From positions 1 to 15,305 of the forward strand of contig QFOV01000053.1 in the NCBI GenBank assembly GCA_003248565.1: a stretch of 15,305 nucleotides of DNA, read 5' to 3'. The stretch is from Stenotrophomonas sp. (GTDB lineage Bacteria > Pseudomonadota > Gammaproteobacteria > Xanthomonadales > Xanthomonadaceae). The notes under the pieces were generated by a model. It was given only the letters and a program-made list of their open reading frames with translations, did not search any database and had not been told where the DNA came from. Shown here piece after piece: positions 7,940 to 13,619 of the stretch (position 1 is the stretch's first letter; the number at the start of each line of letters is the position of its first letter). A program made the translations under genes and the position numbers.

Positions 7940-9160
7940 TCACCCAGCCAACTTCCCATAAACACTGAAACCGGTAAGCCACAGTCCCAGCATGCTGCCG
8001 ATATTGGTCAGCATGAAAGTCAGCACGATGCGGGTAACGCGATTCCGGTACCAGCCTTTCAGGCTCTGCGCATCATCACGCAGTTGCAGGAAATCCTGAT
8101 ACGTCGGCTTGCGCAGGCGCGTTTCAACCAGCGCCGAAAACGCACCGGTGGGAATGCTCAAACGGAAGGGCTTGAACGGCGCAACCACGATCGCGGTCAG
8201 AATGCTCAACGGATGGCTGGCAGCAAGCAATGCACCCAAGCCAGCCAGGCCGCCGGTGAACATCGCCCAGGTCAGCAGCATGTCGGCACCCATGCCCATG
8301 CCGCCCTTCCAGAAACCAAACCCGATCCCGCCCAGCACGATGGCCAGGATGCCCAGCGTGATCCACGGGATGTTGCGTTTCTTCGGCACCGACTCCAACT
8401 GCTCGCGCAGCGGGCCCGGGGCGTCGGCGTCGGTTTCCAGGTAACGGGCCAGGCCAGCAAGGTGACCCGCGCCAACAACCGCCAGCACATTGCGCTGCTC
8501 GCTGTTGTGTTCCTCGCGCAGACGCGTGGCCATGTAGCGGTCGCGCTCGCCGATGATGGCCTGGTACAGCGCCGGGCTTTCGTTGGCGAATTCGCCGAAG
8601 CTAGACTCCAGCATGTCACCTTGCTTGAGCTTCTCGATTTCTTCTTCGCCCACATCCTCGGACGAGAACAGGCCGGCGCCCAGGCCCATCACCAGCTTGA
8701 CCTTGCCGAAGAAGCCCAGGCTCTGCGAAGCGCGGCGGAAGGTGAGGCCGACATCGCGGTCGATCAGGTGTACCGGCAGATCGTTGGCCTTGGCCAGTTC
8801 CACCGCGCGCTTCAGCTCAGCGCCGGGTTCGATCCCCAACTGCTCGGCAAGGCGACGCTGATAGGCGGCCAGCGCGAGGTTGGCGGCAAACAGCGCCACG
8901 CGGCCCTTGCGGATCACTTCGACCAGATCCAGCTGGGCCAAGGCATTGGGGTTGGTCAGTGCCTGCAGGCGCTGCGGGTCCAGCTCGACTGCGACCGCGT
9001 CGTACTGGCCGCTGGCGATGGCCTGCTCAACCGCGTGTACGCTGGCTGTGGAGACGTGGGCAGTGCCCAGCAAGGTGTAGCGCACGCCGTCGCGTTCAAC
9101 CACGCGCACAGGCTGGCCGGCCAGCAGTTCGCCGCCGGTTTCGATAGAGAAGTCAGTCAT
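7940..9160 (-). CDS. TraB/PrgY (TraB/GumN) family membrane protein
   Basis: 406-residue protein of the TraB/PrgY family, which includes enterococcal PrgY, involved in shutting down pheromone signalling; the biochemical activity of most bacterial members is not established. The N-terminal domain carries the family's GTAH motif (residues 32-35, followed by VS) and a second conserved GAGHLAG motif, both proposed active-site or metal-site elements. The C-terminal third has several hydrophobic segments: about 264-287 (ITLGILAIVLGGIGFGFW), two more at about 292-330, and a last one near 380-402. I chose the ATG at 9160 (MTDFSIE); an in-frame ATG at 9172 would overlap the upstream acetyltransferase by 8 nt, and neither has a strong Shine-Dalgarno. 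A longer reading back to 9295 would overlap that gene extensively and is rejected. Likely last gene of an aguB-acetyltransferase-traB transcript. Family is confident, role unknown. Confidence 0.88.
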   Translation of the reverse strand: MTDFSIETGGELLAGQPVRVVERDGVRYTLLGTAHVSTASVHAVEQAIASGQYDAVAVELDPQRLQALTNPNALAQLDLVEVIRKGRVALFAANLALAAYQRRLAEQLGIEPGAELKRAVELAKANDLPVHLIDRDVGLTFRRASQSLGFFGKVKLVMGLGAGLFSSEDVGEEEIEKLKQGDMLESSFGEFANESPALYQAIIGERDRYMATRLREEHNSEQRNVLAVVGAGHLAGLARYLETDADAPGPLREQLESVPKKRNIPWITLGILAIVLGGIGFGFWKGGMGMGADMLLTWAMFTGGLAGLGALLAASHPLSILTAIVVAPFKPFRLSIPTGAFSALVETRLRKPTYQDFLQLRDDAQSLKGWYRNRVTRIVLTFMLTNIGSMLGLWLTGFSVYGKLAG

Positions 9161-9164
9161 TGCT

Positions 9165-9695
9165 TCATTCATTGGATGGGGCGCTGTCGGCACCGTCGCC
9201 GAGTGCGCGTTGCATCTGTACCGTGTCCAGCCAGCGACCGTGCTTGCGGCCAAGGCCGCGGAACACGCCAACCAGCTCAAAGCCGAAACGCTCATGCAGC
9301 TTGATCGACGCGGTATTGGTGGGTTCGCCGATCACCGCGATCATCTGCCGGAAGCCGCGTGCGGTGCATTCGTCGATCAAGGCCTGCATCAAGGCCTTGC
9401 CAACGCCTTTACCCTGGAAGCGAGCATCGACGTAGACCGAGTTTTCCACGGTCCATTGATAGGCGATGCGGGCGCGGTAGCTGTTGGCATAGGCGTAACC
9501 GGCTACCTCGTCGTCGATGGTGGCGACGAGATAGGGAAAGCCGCGCGCGGTGATGTCCTGCATGCGCTGCGCCATCTCCGCCGCGGCGGGGACCTCGTAC
9601 TCGTAGGTGTTGACCAGCTCGCGCACCTCCACCGCGTAGATCGCGGTGATGGCCGGGATGTCAGCGGGTGTTGCGGTGCGCAGCTGCAGGCTCAT
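9165..9695 (-). CDS. GNAT N-acetyltransferase, phosphinothricin acetyltransferase-like
   Basis: 176-residue cytoplasmic acetyl-CoA-dependent N-acetyltransferase. The acetyl-CoA pyrophosphate-binding motif A is visible as VYVDARFQGKGVGKALM (Q-x-K-G-x-G-K form), and the stretches RIAYQWTVENSVYV, GFRQMIAVIGEPTN and GRKHGRWLDTVQMQRALG are typical of the PAT/Bar/MnaT subfamily, whose known substrates are glutamate analogues such as phosphinothricin and methionine sulfoximine or sulfone. Length is normal for that subfamily, with a short extra tail. The ATG at 9695 is 11 bp downstream of the aguB stop codon, and its own stop abuts the TraB-family start, so it is probably co-transcribed with both. 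The true substrate cannot be read from sequence; a link to agmatine or putrescine would be guilt by association only. Confidence 0.92.
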   Translation of the reverse strand: MSLQLRTATPADIPAITAIYAVEVRELVNTYEYEVPAAAEMAQRMQDITARGFPYLVATIDDEVAGYAYANSYRARIAYQWTVENSVYVDARFQGKGVGKALMQALIDECTARGFRQMIAVIGEPTNTASIKLHERFGFELVGVFRGLGRKHGRWLDTVQMQRALGDGADSAPSNE

Positions 9696-9706
9696 GTCAG
9701 GTCCGG

Positions 9707-10594
9707 TCAGTCGATGTAGCGCTTGAGCAGGTCGCCGTAAGCATCGATGCGGCGGTCACGCAGGAACGGCCAGATCCGGCGGACGTGCTCGCTGCGCTGC
9801 AGGTCGACGTCGCAGACCAGCAGGGTTGCATCGGTGCCGGCTTCGGCAATGAACTCGCCCTGCGGGCCCAGCACGTGGCTGTTGCCCCAGAAGTCGATGC
9901 CGGAAGCGCCCAGTGGCGAGGCTTCGTGGCCGACGCGGTTGCAGCTCAGCACCGGCACGCCGTTGGCAACGGCATGGCCGCGGTGGCTCAGCACCCAGGC
10001 GTCGCGCTGGCGGTTCTTCTCGTCCTGCACGTCGTCCGGGTCCCAGCCGATCGCGGTCGGGTAGAGCAGCAGCTCGGCACCGGCCAGGGCCATCAGGCGG
10101 GCGGCTTCCGGATACCACTGGTCCCAGCAGACCAGCACGCCGAGGCGACCCACCGAGGTCTCGATCGGCTTGAAGCCGATGTCGCCCGGGGTGAAGTAGA
10201 ACTTCTCGTAGAAGCCCGGGTCGTCGGGGATGTGCATCTTGCGGTACTTGCCCAGCAAGGTGCCGTCCTTTTCGAAGACCACGGCGGTGTTGTGGTAGAG
10301 GCCGGCGGCGCGGCGCTCGAACAATGAGCCGACGATGACCACGCCATGCTTCCTGGCCAAGGCGCCGAGATGTTCGGTGCTGGGGCCGGGAATCGGCTCG
10401 GCCAGGTCGAACTCGTCCACCGATTCGTGCTGGCAGAAGTACGCGCCGTTGTGCAGTTCCTGCAGCAGCACCAGTTTCGCGCCCTGCGCGGCAGCCTCGG
10501 CTACGCGTGCATCAATCACGGCCAGGTTGGCGGCGGCATCACCGTGGTTTCGTTCCTGCACCAGGGCGACGGTAAGGGGGCTGCGCGAGTTCAT
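9707..10594 (-). CDS. aguB: N-carbamoylputrescine amidase
   Basis: Cytoplasmic carbon-nitrogen hydrolase of the nitrilase superfamily, 295 residues, that hydrolyses N-carbamoylputrescine to putrescine, CO2 and ammonia, the second step of the agmatine deiminase route. The Glu-Lys-Cys triad is present: E46 in LLQELHNGAYF, K119 in KYRKMHIPDDPGFYEKFYF and C156 in VLVCWDQWYPEAARLMAL. The motifs PTAIGW, HAVANGVPV and FWGNSHVLGPQGE are those of bacterial and plant AguB/CPA enzymes. The ATG at 10594 has an AGGAT Shine-Dalgarno at 10601-10605, six bases away. AguA lies upstream on the same strand but 204 bp off, separated by a palindrome pair, so aguB may have its own promoter. It heads a tight group with the acetyltransferase and TraB-family genes. 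Confidence 0.95.
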   Translation of the reverse strand: MNSRSPLTVALVQERNHGDAAANLAVIDARVAEAAAQGAKLVLLQELHNGAYFCQHESVDEFDLAEPIPGPSTEHLGALARKHGVVIVGSLFERRAAGLYHNTAVVFEKDGTLLGKYRKMHIPDDPGFYEKFYFTPGDIGFKPIETSVGRLGVLVCWDQWYPEAARLMALAGAELLLYPTAIGWDPDDVQDEKNRQRDAWVLSHRGHAVANGVPVLSCNRVGHEASPLGASGIDFWGNSHVLGPQGEFIAEAGTDATLLVCDVDLQRSEHVRRIWPFLRDRRIDAYGDLLKRYID

Positions 10595-10693
10595 GCTGCG
10601 ATCCTGCGGGGGAAAGGACGAATGTTAACGCGGATGTGGGCCGGCAATGCGGTCTGGGCTGAACGGAGGGGCTGCGGAGATGGCGCCTTTTCG

Positions 10694-10716
10694 GTAGAGC
10701 CGAGCCATGCTCGGCT
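10694..10716 (+). repeat. GTAG-type REP palindrome (SMAG-like), left copy
   Basis: Starts with the GTAG head and forms a 7-bp hairpin (AGCCGAG, loop CCATG, CTCGGCT). The 23 bp are the exact reverse complement of 10764-10786. GTAG-headed palindromes are the signature of the large SMAG/REP family described in Stenotrophomonas maltophilia, moved by RAYT (REP-associated tyrosine) transposases; the family assignment is from memory of the consensus. Confidence 0.87.
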
Positions 10717-10763
10717 GCTGTTCGTTCCGGCGTCATGAAGCACGGATACGCGACGTGCTGTTC

Positions 10764-10786
10764 AGCCGAGCATGGCTCGGCTCTAC
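10764..10786 (-). repeat. GTAG-type REP palindrome (SMAG-like), right inverted copy
   Basis: Exact inverted copy of 10694-10716, ending in CTAC; hairpin AGCCGAG, loop CATGG, CTCGGCT. With its partner it forms a symmetrical dimer of 93 bp, GTAG heads outward, with a 47-bp spacer. It starts only 13 bp beyond the aguA stop codon, so a minus-strand transcript would carry the hairpin right after the aguA coding region. Confidence 0.87.
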
Positions 10787-10798
10787 AGGTGGATCAGC

Positions 10799-11836
10799 TC
10801 AGTTTTTCAGCAGGCCGGCTGGCAGCTGCATGGTGATGCAGTGCAGGCTGCCGTTCTGCCAGATCAGAGAGCGGCAGGGAACCTGCACGATTTCGCGGTC
10901 GGGGAAAGCCTGTGCCAGTACGTCACGCGCGACACCATCGGCGGCGTCGCCATAGGCCGGCATCAGTACCGCGCCATTGATGATCAGGAAATTGGCGTAC
11001 GAGGCTGCCAGGCGGCGGCCTTCGTCCAGGACCGGCTCGGCCCAGGGCAACGGGAACAGGCGATACGGCTTGCCGTCGCGGGTGCGCAGTGCGGCCAGTT
11101 CGGCGCCCATGGCCTGCAGTTCGGCGTAATGCGAGTCCTGCGGATCGTCGCAGTTCTGGTAAACGATGCTGTCGGCCGAGGCAAAGCGGGCGAGGGTATC
11201 GATGTGCGCGTCTGTGTCATCGCCTTCCAGGTAGCCGTGGTCCAGCCACAGCACGCGGTCCTGCTGCATCCAGCTGGCCATGTCGGTGCTGAGTGAATCG
11301 CGGTCGCGCTCGGGGTGGCGTTCGTGCAGGCACTTCCAGGTGGTCAGCAGGGTGCCGGCACCGTCGGTGTCGATGGCGCCGCCCTCCAGCGCGAAGGGAA
11401 TGCTGCGGACCTGCGCATTGTTGAACACCTGGGCCTGGTCGAGCACGCCGACCAGTTGGTCATCGAGGCTGGCTTCGAACTTGCCGCCCCAGCCGGTGAA
11501 GCGGAAATCCAGCAGCTGGAAGCTGCCGTCGGCGCGCTTGAGGGTGATCGGGCCGGAATCGCGTAACCAGGTGTCGTCGTAAGGTGCGGTGACGAACTGC
11601 ACACGATCCATGTCCACGCGGTTAGAGCGTAGGCGCATTTCCGCGTAGGTCTCGATGTCGTCATCGGCCACGCAGATCAGCACCGGCTGGTAGCGGGTGA
11701 TGGCGCTGACCAGGGCGATGTAGGTTTCCTCAACCTCGGCCAGGCGCGCGGCCCAGTCGGTGTCGGCGTTCGGCCAGGCGATCAATACGCCGGACTGGGT
11801 TTCCCATTCGGCTGGAAAGCGGAGCGTTTCGTTCAT
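10799..11836 (-). CDS. aguA: Agmatine deiminase
   Basis: 345-residue cytoplasmic enzyme of the guanidino-modifying (peptidylarginine deiminase-like) superfamily, converting agmatine to N-carbamoylputrescine and ammonia. Visible family motifs: WLRDSGP (residues 90-96), GWGGKF near 115, EGGAID (151-156), DHGYLEGDDTDAHID (199-213, with the catalytic His at 211) and the nucleophile Cys at about 333 in NGSLHCITMQ near the C terminus. Length fits other bacterial AguA proteins. The ATG at 11836 follows a purine-rich GAGAAG at 11838-11843, a plausible though close Shine-Dalgarno. The product is the substrate of AguB encoded downstream, so the pair forms a complete agmatine-to-putrescine route. A 2-nt-loop GC hairpin at 11875-11892 lies in its leader. 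Confidence 0.96.
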   Translation of the reverse strand: MNETLRFPAEWETQSGVLIAWPNADTDWAARLAEVEETYIALVSAITRYQPVLICVADDDIETYAEMRLRSNRVDMDRVQFVTAPYDDTWLRDSGPITLKRADGSFQLLDFRFTGWGGKFEASLDDQLVGVLDQAQVFNNAQVRSIPFALEGGAIDTDGAGTLLTTWKCLHERHPERDRDSLSTDMASWMQQDRVLWLDHGYLEGDDTDAHIDTLARFASADSIVYQNCDDPQDSHYAELQAMGAELAALRTRDGKPYRLFPLPWAEPVLDEGRRLAASYANFLIINGAVLMPAYGDAADGVARDVLAQAFPDREIVQVPCRSLIWQNGSLHCITMQLPAGLLKN

Positions 11837-11874
11837 TCTTCTCGGATGCGTTCGGCCCGGTCGGGCGTTGGAGG

Positions 11875-11892
11875 GGCAGGCCAGGGCCTGCC
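11875..11892. other. GC-rich hairpin in the aguA leader
   Basis: Perfect 8-bp inverted repeat GGCAGGCC-AG-GGCCTGCC between the small exported-protein gene and aguA. No T run follows on either strand, so it is not a canonical terminator. It could modulate read-through or be incidental in GC-rich DNA. Confidence 0.35.
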
Positions 11893-11905
11893 GCCTGGGA
11901 AGGGG

Positions 11906-12235
11906 TCAGCGGATCGGGGGCTTTGGCCCGATTTCATCCGGGCTGGCCTGGCGGGCTACCACGTCGATCACGCGTTGCTTCTCGAAATACACGGTAAAGG
12001 CCGGATAAACCCAGCGGTTGATGGTCGGCCATTGCCGTTTCTGGCCGCCGCGCGGGTCCATGCGCTCGCTCGGTGCGCCGAAGCGGGCTTCCACCTCGGC
12101 CATGCTCTGGCCGCGGGCCGGGATGGCCTGGGCCGGCTTCTCCTGTGCGCGCTCGATCAGCAAAGTGTCAGCCTGCGCTGCCGGTGCGGCGGCAAGGACG
12201 GCGATCAGGCTCAGAATCTTGAATGCGTGCTTCAT
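11906..12235 (-). CDS. Small exported protein of unknown function, possibly BamE/OmlA-like
   Basis: 109 residues starting at the ATG at 12235, chosen because GGGGAG at 12244-12249 gives a good Shine-Dalgarno eight bases upstream; a GTG at 12241 sits almost on that site. A clear Sec signal peptide (KHAFKILSLIAVLAAAPAAQA) is followed by a likely signal peptidase I site AQA|D at residues 22-23; the site has no lipobox Cys. The mature part has G-Q-S-M-A-E-V-E-A-R-F-G-A-P, then W-P-x-I-N-R-W-V-Y-P-A-F-T-V-Y-F-E and a VIDVV strand. This resembles the small helix-strand pattern of BamE/SmpA-OmlA domains (G-x-S-x-x-x-V-x-x-x-x-G-x-P, then W-x-Y), but that is inference. Periplasmic location is likely. 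It lies 69 bp upstream of aguA on the same strand, so co-transcription is possible. Confidence 0.8.
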   Translation of the reverse strand: MKHAFKILSLIAVLAAAPAAQADTLLIERAQEKPAQAIPARGQSMAEVEARFGAPSERMDPRGGQKRQWPTINRWVYPAFTVYFEKQRVIDVVARQASPDEIGPKPPIR

Positions 12236-12264
12236 GGTCACATCTCCCCAGAGGACAGGTTGGG

Positions 12265-12273
12265 ATTACAGCA
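12265..12273 (-). promoter_or_regulatory. Candidate extended -10 promoter for the small exported-protein gene
   Basis: On the minus strand the sequence TGCTGTAAT matches the extended -10 form TGnTATAAT with one mismatch. It lies about 30 bases upstream of the ATG at 12235 in a locally AT-rich patch, downstream of the rpmJ terminator. No good -35 box is visible, so support is weak. Confidence 0.3.
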
Positions 12274-12358
12274 AAAATTGACGATGAAAGTGTGGTCCTG
12301 CGTCGTTGTTGCTGCATGCACTCAGCCATGCGTCACCGCGGTGCCTGGCCCGGTACGC

Positions 12359-12385
12359 AAAAAGCCGCCCGGAAGGCGGCTTTTT
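12359..12385 (-). terminator. Rho-independent terminator after rpmJ (structurally bidirectional)
   Basis: A five-base A run, a perfect 6-bp stem GCCGCC/GGCGGC with loop CGGAA, and a five-base T run. On the minus strand it becomes a GC hairpin followed by TTTTT, 49 bp after the rpmJ stop codon, which fits termination of rpmJ transcription. The same symmetry would work on the plus strand, but no plus-strand gene ends here. Confidence 0.88.
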
Positions 12386-12433
12386 GGCGTTGCCTGACCC
12401 CTGAGGATCAAGCCCTGGCTTGCGCCAGTTGGC

Positions 12434-12559
12434 TCAGCGCTGGCGAGCCTTGAAGCGCGGGTTCGACTTGCAGATCACGAAGATCTTGCCGCGACGGCGC
12501 ACAACTTTGCAATCACGGTGACGGGTCTTCGCCGACTTCAGGGAGGACAGAACTTTCAT
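12434..12559 (-). CDS. rpmJ: 50S ribosomal protein L36, YkgO-like (zinc-independent) type
   Basis: 41-residue basic protein beginning MKVLSSLKSAKTRHRDCKVV and containing KIFVICKSNPRFKARQR. This matches the YkgO-like form of L36 rather than the 37-38 residue zinc-ribbon form: only C17 and C30 remain of the four metal ligands, with His at the first Cys position and Phe-Lys in place of the last ligand. L36 sits in the large subunit near the peptidyl transferase region. The ATG at 12559 has a GAGG Shine-Dalgarno at 12566-12569, six bases away. It is monocistronic: its own promoter at 12641-12670 and a strong terminator at 12359-12385. In E. coli the zinc-free paralogue is induced on zinc limitation; here it may simply be the only L36, which the window cannot show. 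Confidence 0.95.
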   Translation of the reverse strand: MKVLSSLKSAKTRHRDCKVVRRRGKIFVICKSNPRFKARQR

Positions 12560-12640
12560 GACATACCTCGGCGGATACTGGTAAGGAGATCTTAGGAGCG
12601 TGGCCGCGGATATGCAGGGTAACGCCCGTTCAAGCCCGCC

Positions 12641-12670
12641 ATTCTACTGGGTATTTCCGCGCCAGTTCAA
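12641..12670 (-). promoter_or_regulatory. Sigma-70-type promoter for rpmJ
   Basis: On the minus strand TTGAAC (12665-12670) and TAGAAT (12641-12646) are separated by 18 bp, four and five matches to the TTGACA and TATAAT consensus. The implied start near 12634 gives a leader of about 75 nt before the rpmJ ATG. No Zur-like palindrome was evident by eye. Confidence 0.65.
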
Positions 12671-12751
12671 GTGCTTGCGTGCAAACGGGTGCGGGCAGGG
12701 CGGTGCGGGGCGTTAGAATAGCCCGAATCTCGTTCCAGACAGGCGTTTAAA

Positions 12752-13426
12752 ATGAGCCAATTGCCTCCCGTTCTCACCATTGATGGCCCGTCCGGGGCTG
12801 GCAAAGGTACTGTCAGTCGTATCATTGCCCGCCAGCTGGGCTGGCACTACCTGGACTCCGGCGCGCTGTATCGCGCGGTGGGTGTGGCCGCCAGCTGGGC
12901 TGATATCGATACCTCCGATGCCTCGGCGCTGGTGCGCTGCACCTTTGACACCAAGGTCCAGTTCGTCGAGCAGGGCGAGGGCCTGCGGGTACTGGTCAAC
13001 GGTAGCGACGCCACCGATGAACTGCGTCTGGAGACGACGGGAGCACTGGCCTCGGCCATTGCGGCCATTCCCGAGGTCCGGGCTGCGCTGAAGGAGCGTC
13101 AGCGCGCATTCAGGGTTTTGCCCGGGTTGGTGGCTGATGGCCGAGATATGGGAACCGTCATCTTCCCTGACGCCCCATTCAAGGTTTTCCTGACCGCGAG
13201 CGCCGAGGAGCGGGCCGAGCGACGCCATAAACAGTTGAAAGAAAAAGGGGTTTCGGTTAACTTTGAAGACCTCCTGCGTGAGATCATGGCCCGCGACGCC
13301 CGTGATGCACAGCGCGCAGTGGCGCCCCTGAGGCCGGCCGATGACGCCATCCTCATCGACACCAGCGGTATTGGCATCGACGACGTCGTTGCCAAGGTGC
13401 TGGGTCTGGTTTCCAAGGAAGCCTGA
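12752..13426 (+). CDS. cmk: Cytidylate kinase
   Basis: 224-residue cytoplasmic nucleoside monophosphate kinase phosphorylating CMP and dCMP with ATP in pyrimidine nucleotide and DNA precursor synthesis. The P-loop GPSGAGKGT is at residues 12-20, followed by the conserved WHYLDSGALYRAVG substrate segment and VADGRDMGTVIFPDAPFKVF; ASAEERAERRHKQL and RDARDAQRAVAPLRPADDA form the lid and C-terminal parts. Length is standard for the bacterial enzyme with the inserted CMP-binding domain. The ATG at 12752 has a modest AGG at 12741-12743, eight bases upstream. A TAGAAT hexamer at 12714-12719 might be a -10 box but lacks a convincing -35. cmk directly upstream of rpsA is the usual gammaproteobacterial order. 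Confidence 0.97.
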   Translation: MSQLPPVLTIDGPSGAGKGTVSRIIARQLGWHYLDSGALYRAVGVAASWADIDTSDASALVRCTFDTKVQFVEQGEGLRVLVNGSDATDELRLETTGALASAIAAIPEVRAALKERQRAFRVLPGLVADGRDMGTVIFPDAPFKVFLTASAEERAERRHKQLKEKGVSVNFEDLLREIMARDARDAQRAVAPLRPADDAILIDTSGIGIDDVVAKVLGLVSKEA

Positions 13427-13619
13427 TCCTCGCAGCGTTGAGTGCGGTCAGTTGATCGATCGCAGTCGTAGCAAAGATGTTGCAACAACCCGCTGCGCAA
13501 TGGTGCGTGGTGGGCTTTTTCATTCACATTCGGCCGCTGTCATGGGGTCGTCCAACAGGCTGGACAGTACGGGTTTTCGCAACAGATCCGCTGTCCATAT
13601 GTTCAACTGAGTAAATCTA
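13427..13619 (+). promoter_or_regulatory. rpsA leader region (possible S1 autoregulatory 5' UTR)
   Basis: 193 bp between cmk and rpsA with locally lower GC and no intrinsic terminator. It holds several short inverted repeats: TGTTGCAACA at 13478-13487 and GTCCA/TGGAC around ACAGGC at 13550-13565. The rpsA ATG follows CTGAGTAAATCTA, which has no good Shine-Dalgarno. In E. coli the rpsA leader also lacks a strong Shine-Dalgarno, folds into hairpins and mediates autogenous repression by S1; the same here is inference. No promoter could be fixed with confidence. Confidence 0.45.

Noticed and set aside
9161..9295. Longer N terminus for the TraB-family protein from 9295
   Set aside because: It would overlap the GNAT gene by about 130 bp and adds a non-conserved Cys/Thr-rich stretch; MTDFSIE or MNEAMTDF is more plausible.
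8084..9304. 406-codon plus-strand frame opposite the TraB-family gene
   Set aside because: Antisense shadow; the minus strand has recognisable family motifs and membrane segments, the plus frame has none.
12313..12343. Short palindromes TGCATGCA and CACCGCGGTG as operators
   Set aside because: 8-10 bp self-complementary sequences are expected by chance in GC-rich DNA and match no regulator site I can name.
13479..13508. Possible -35/-10 pair for rpsA starting at TTGCAA
   Set aside because: No acceptable -10 hexamer at 16-18 bp spacing; the similarity to a promoter does not hold up.
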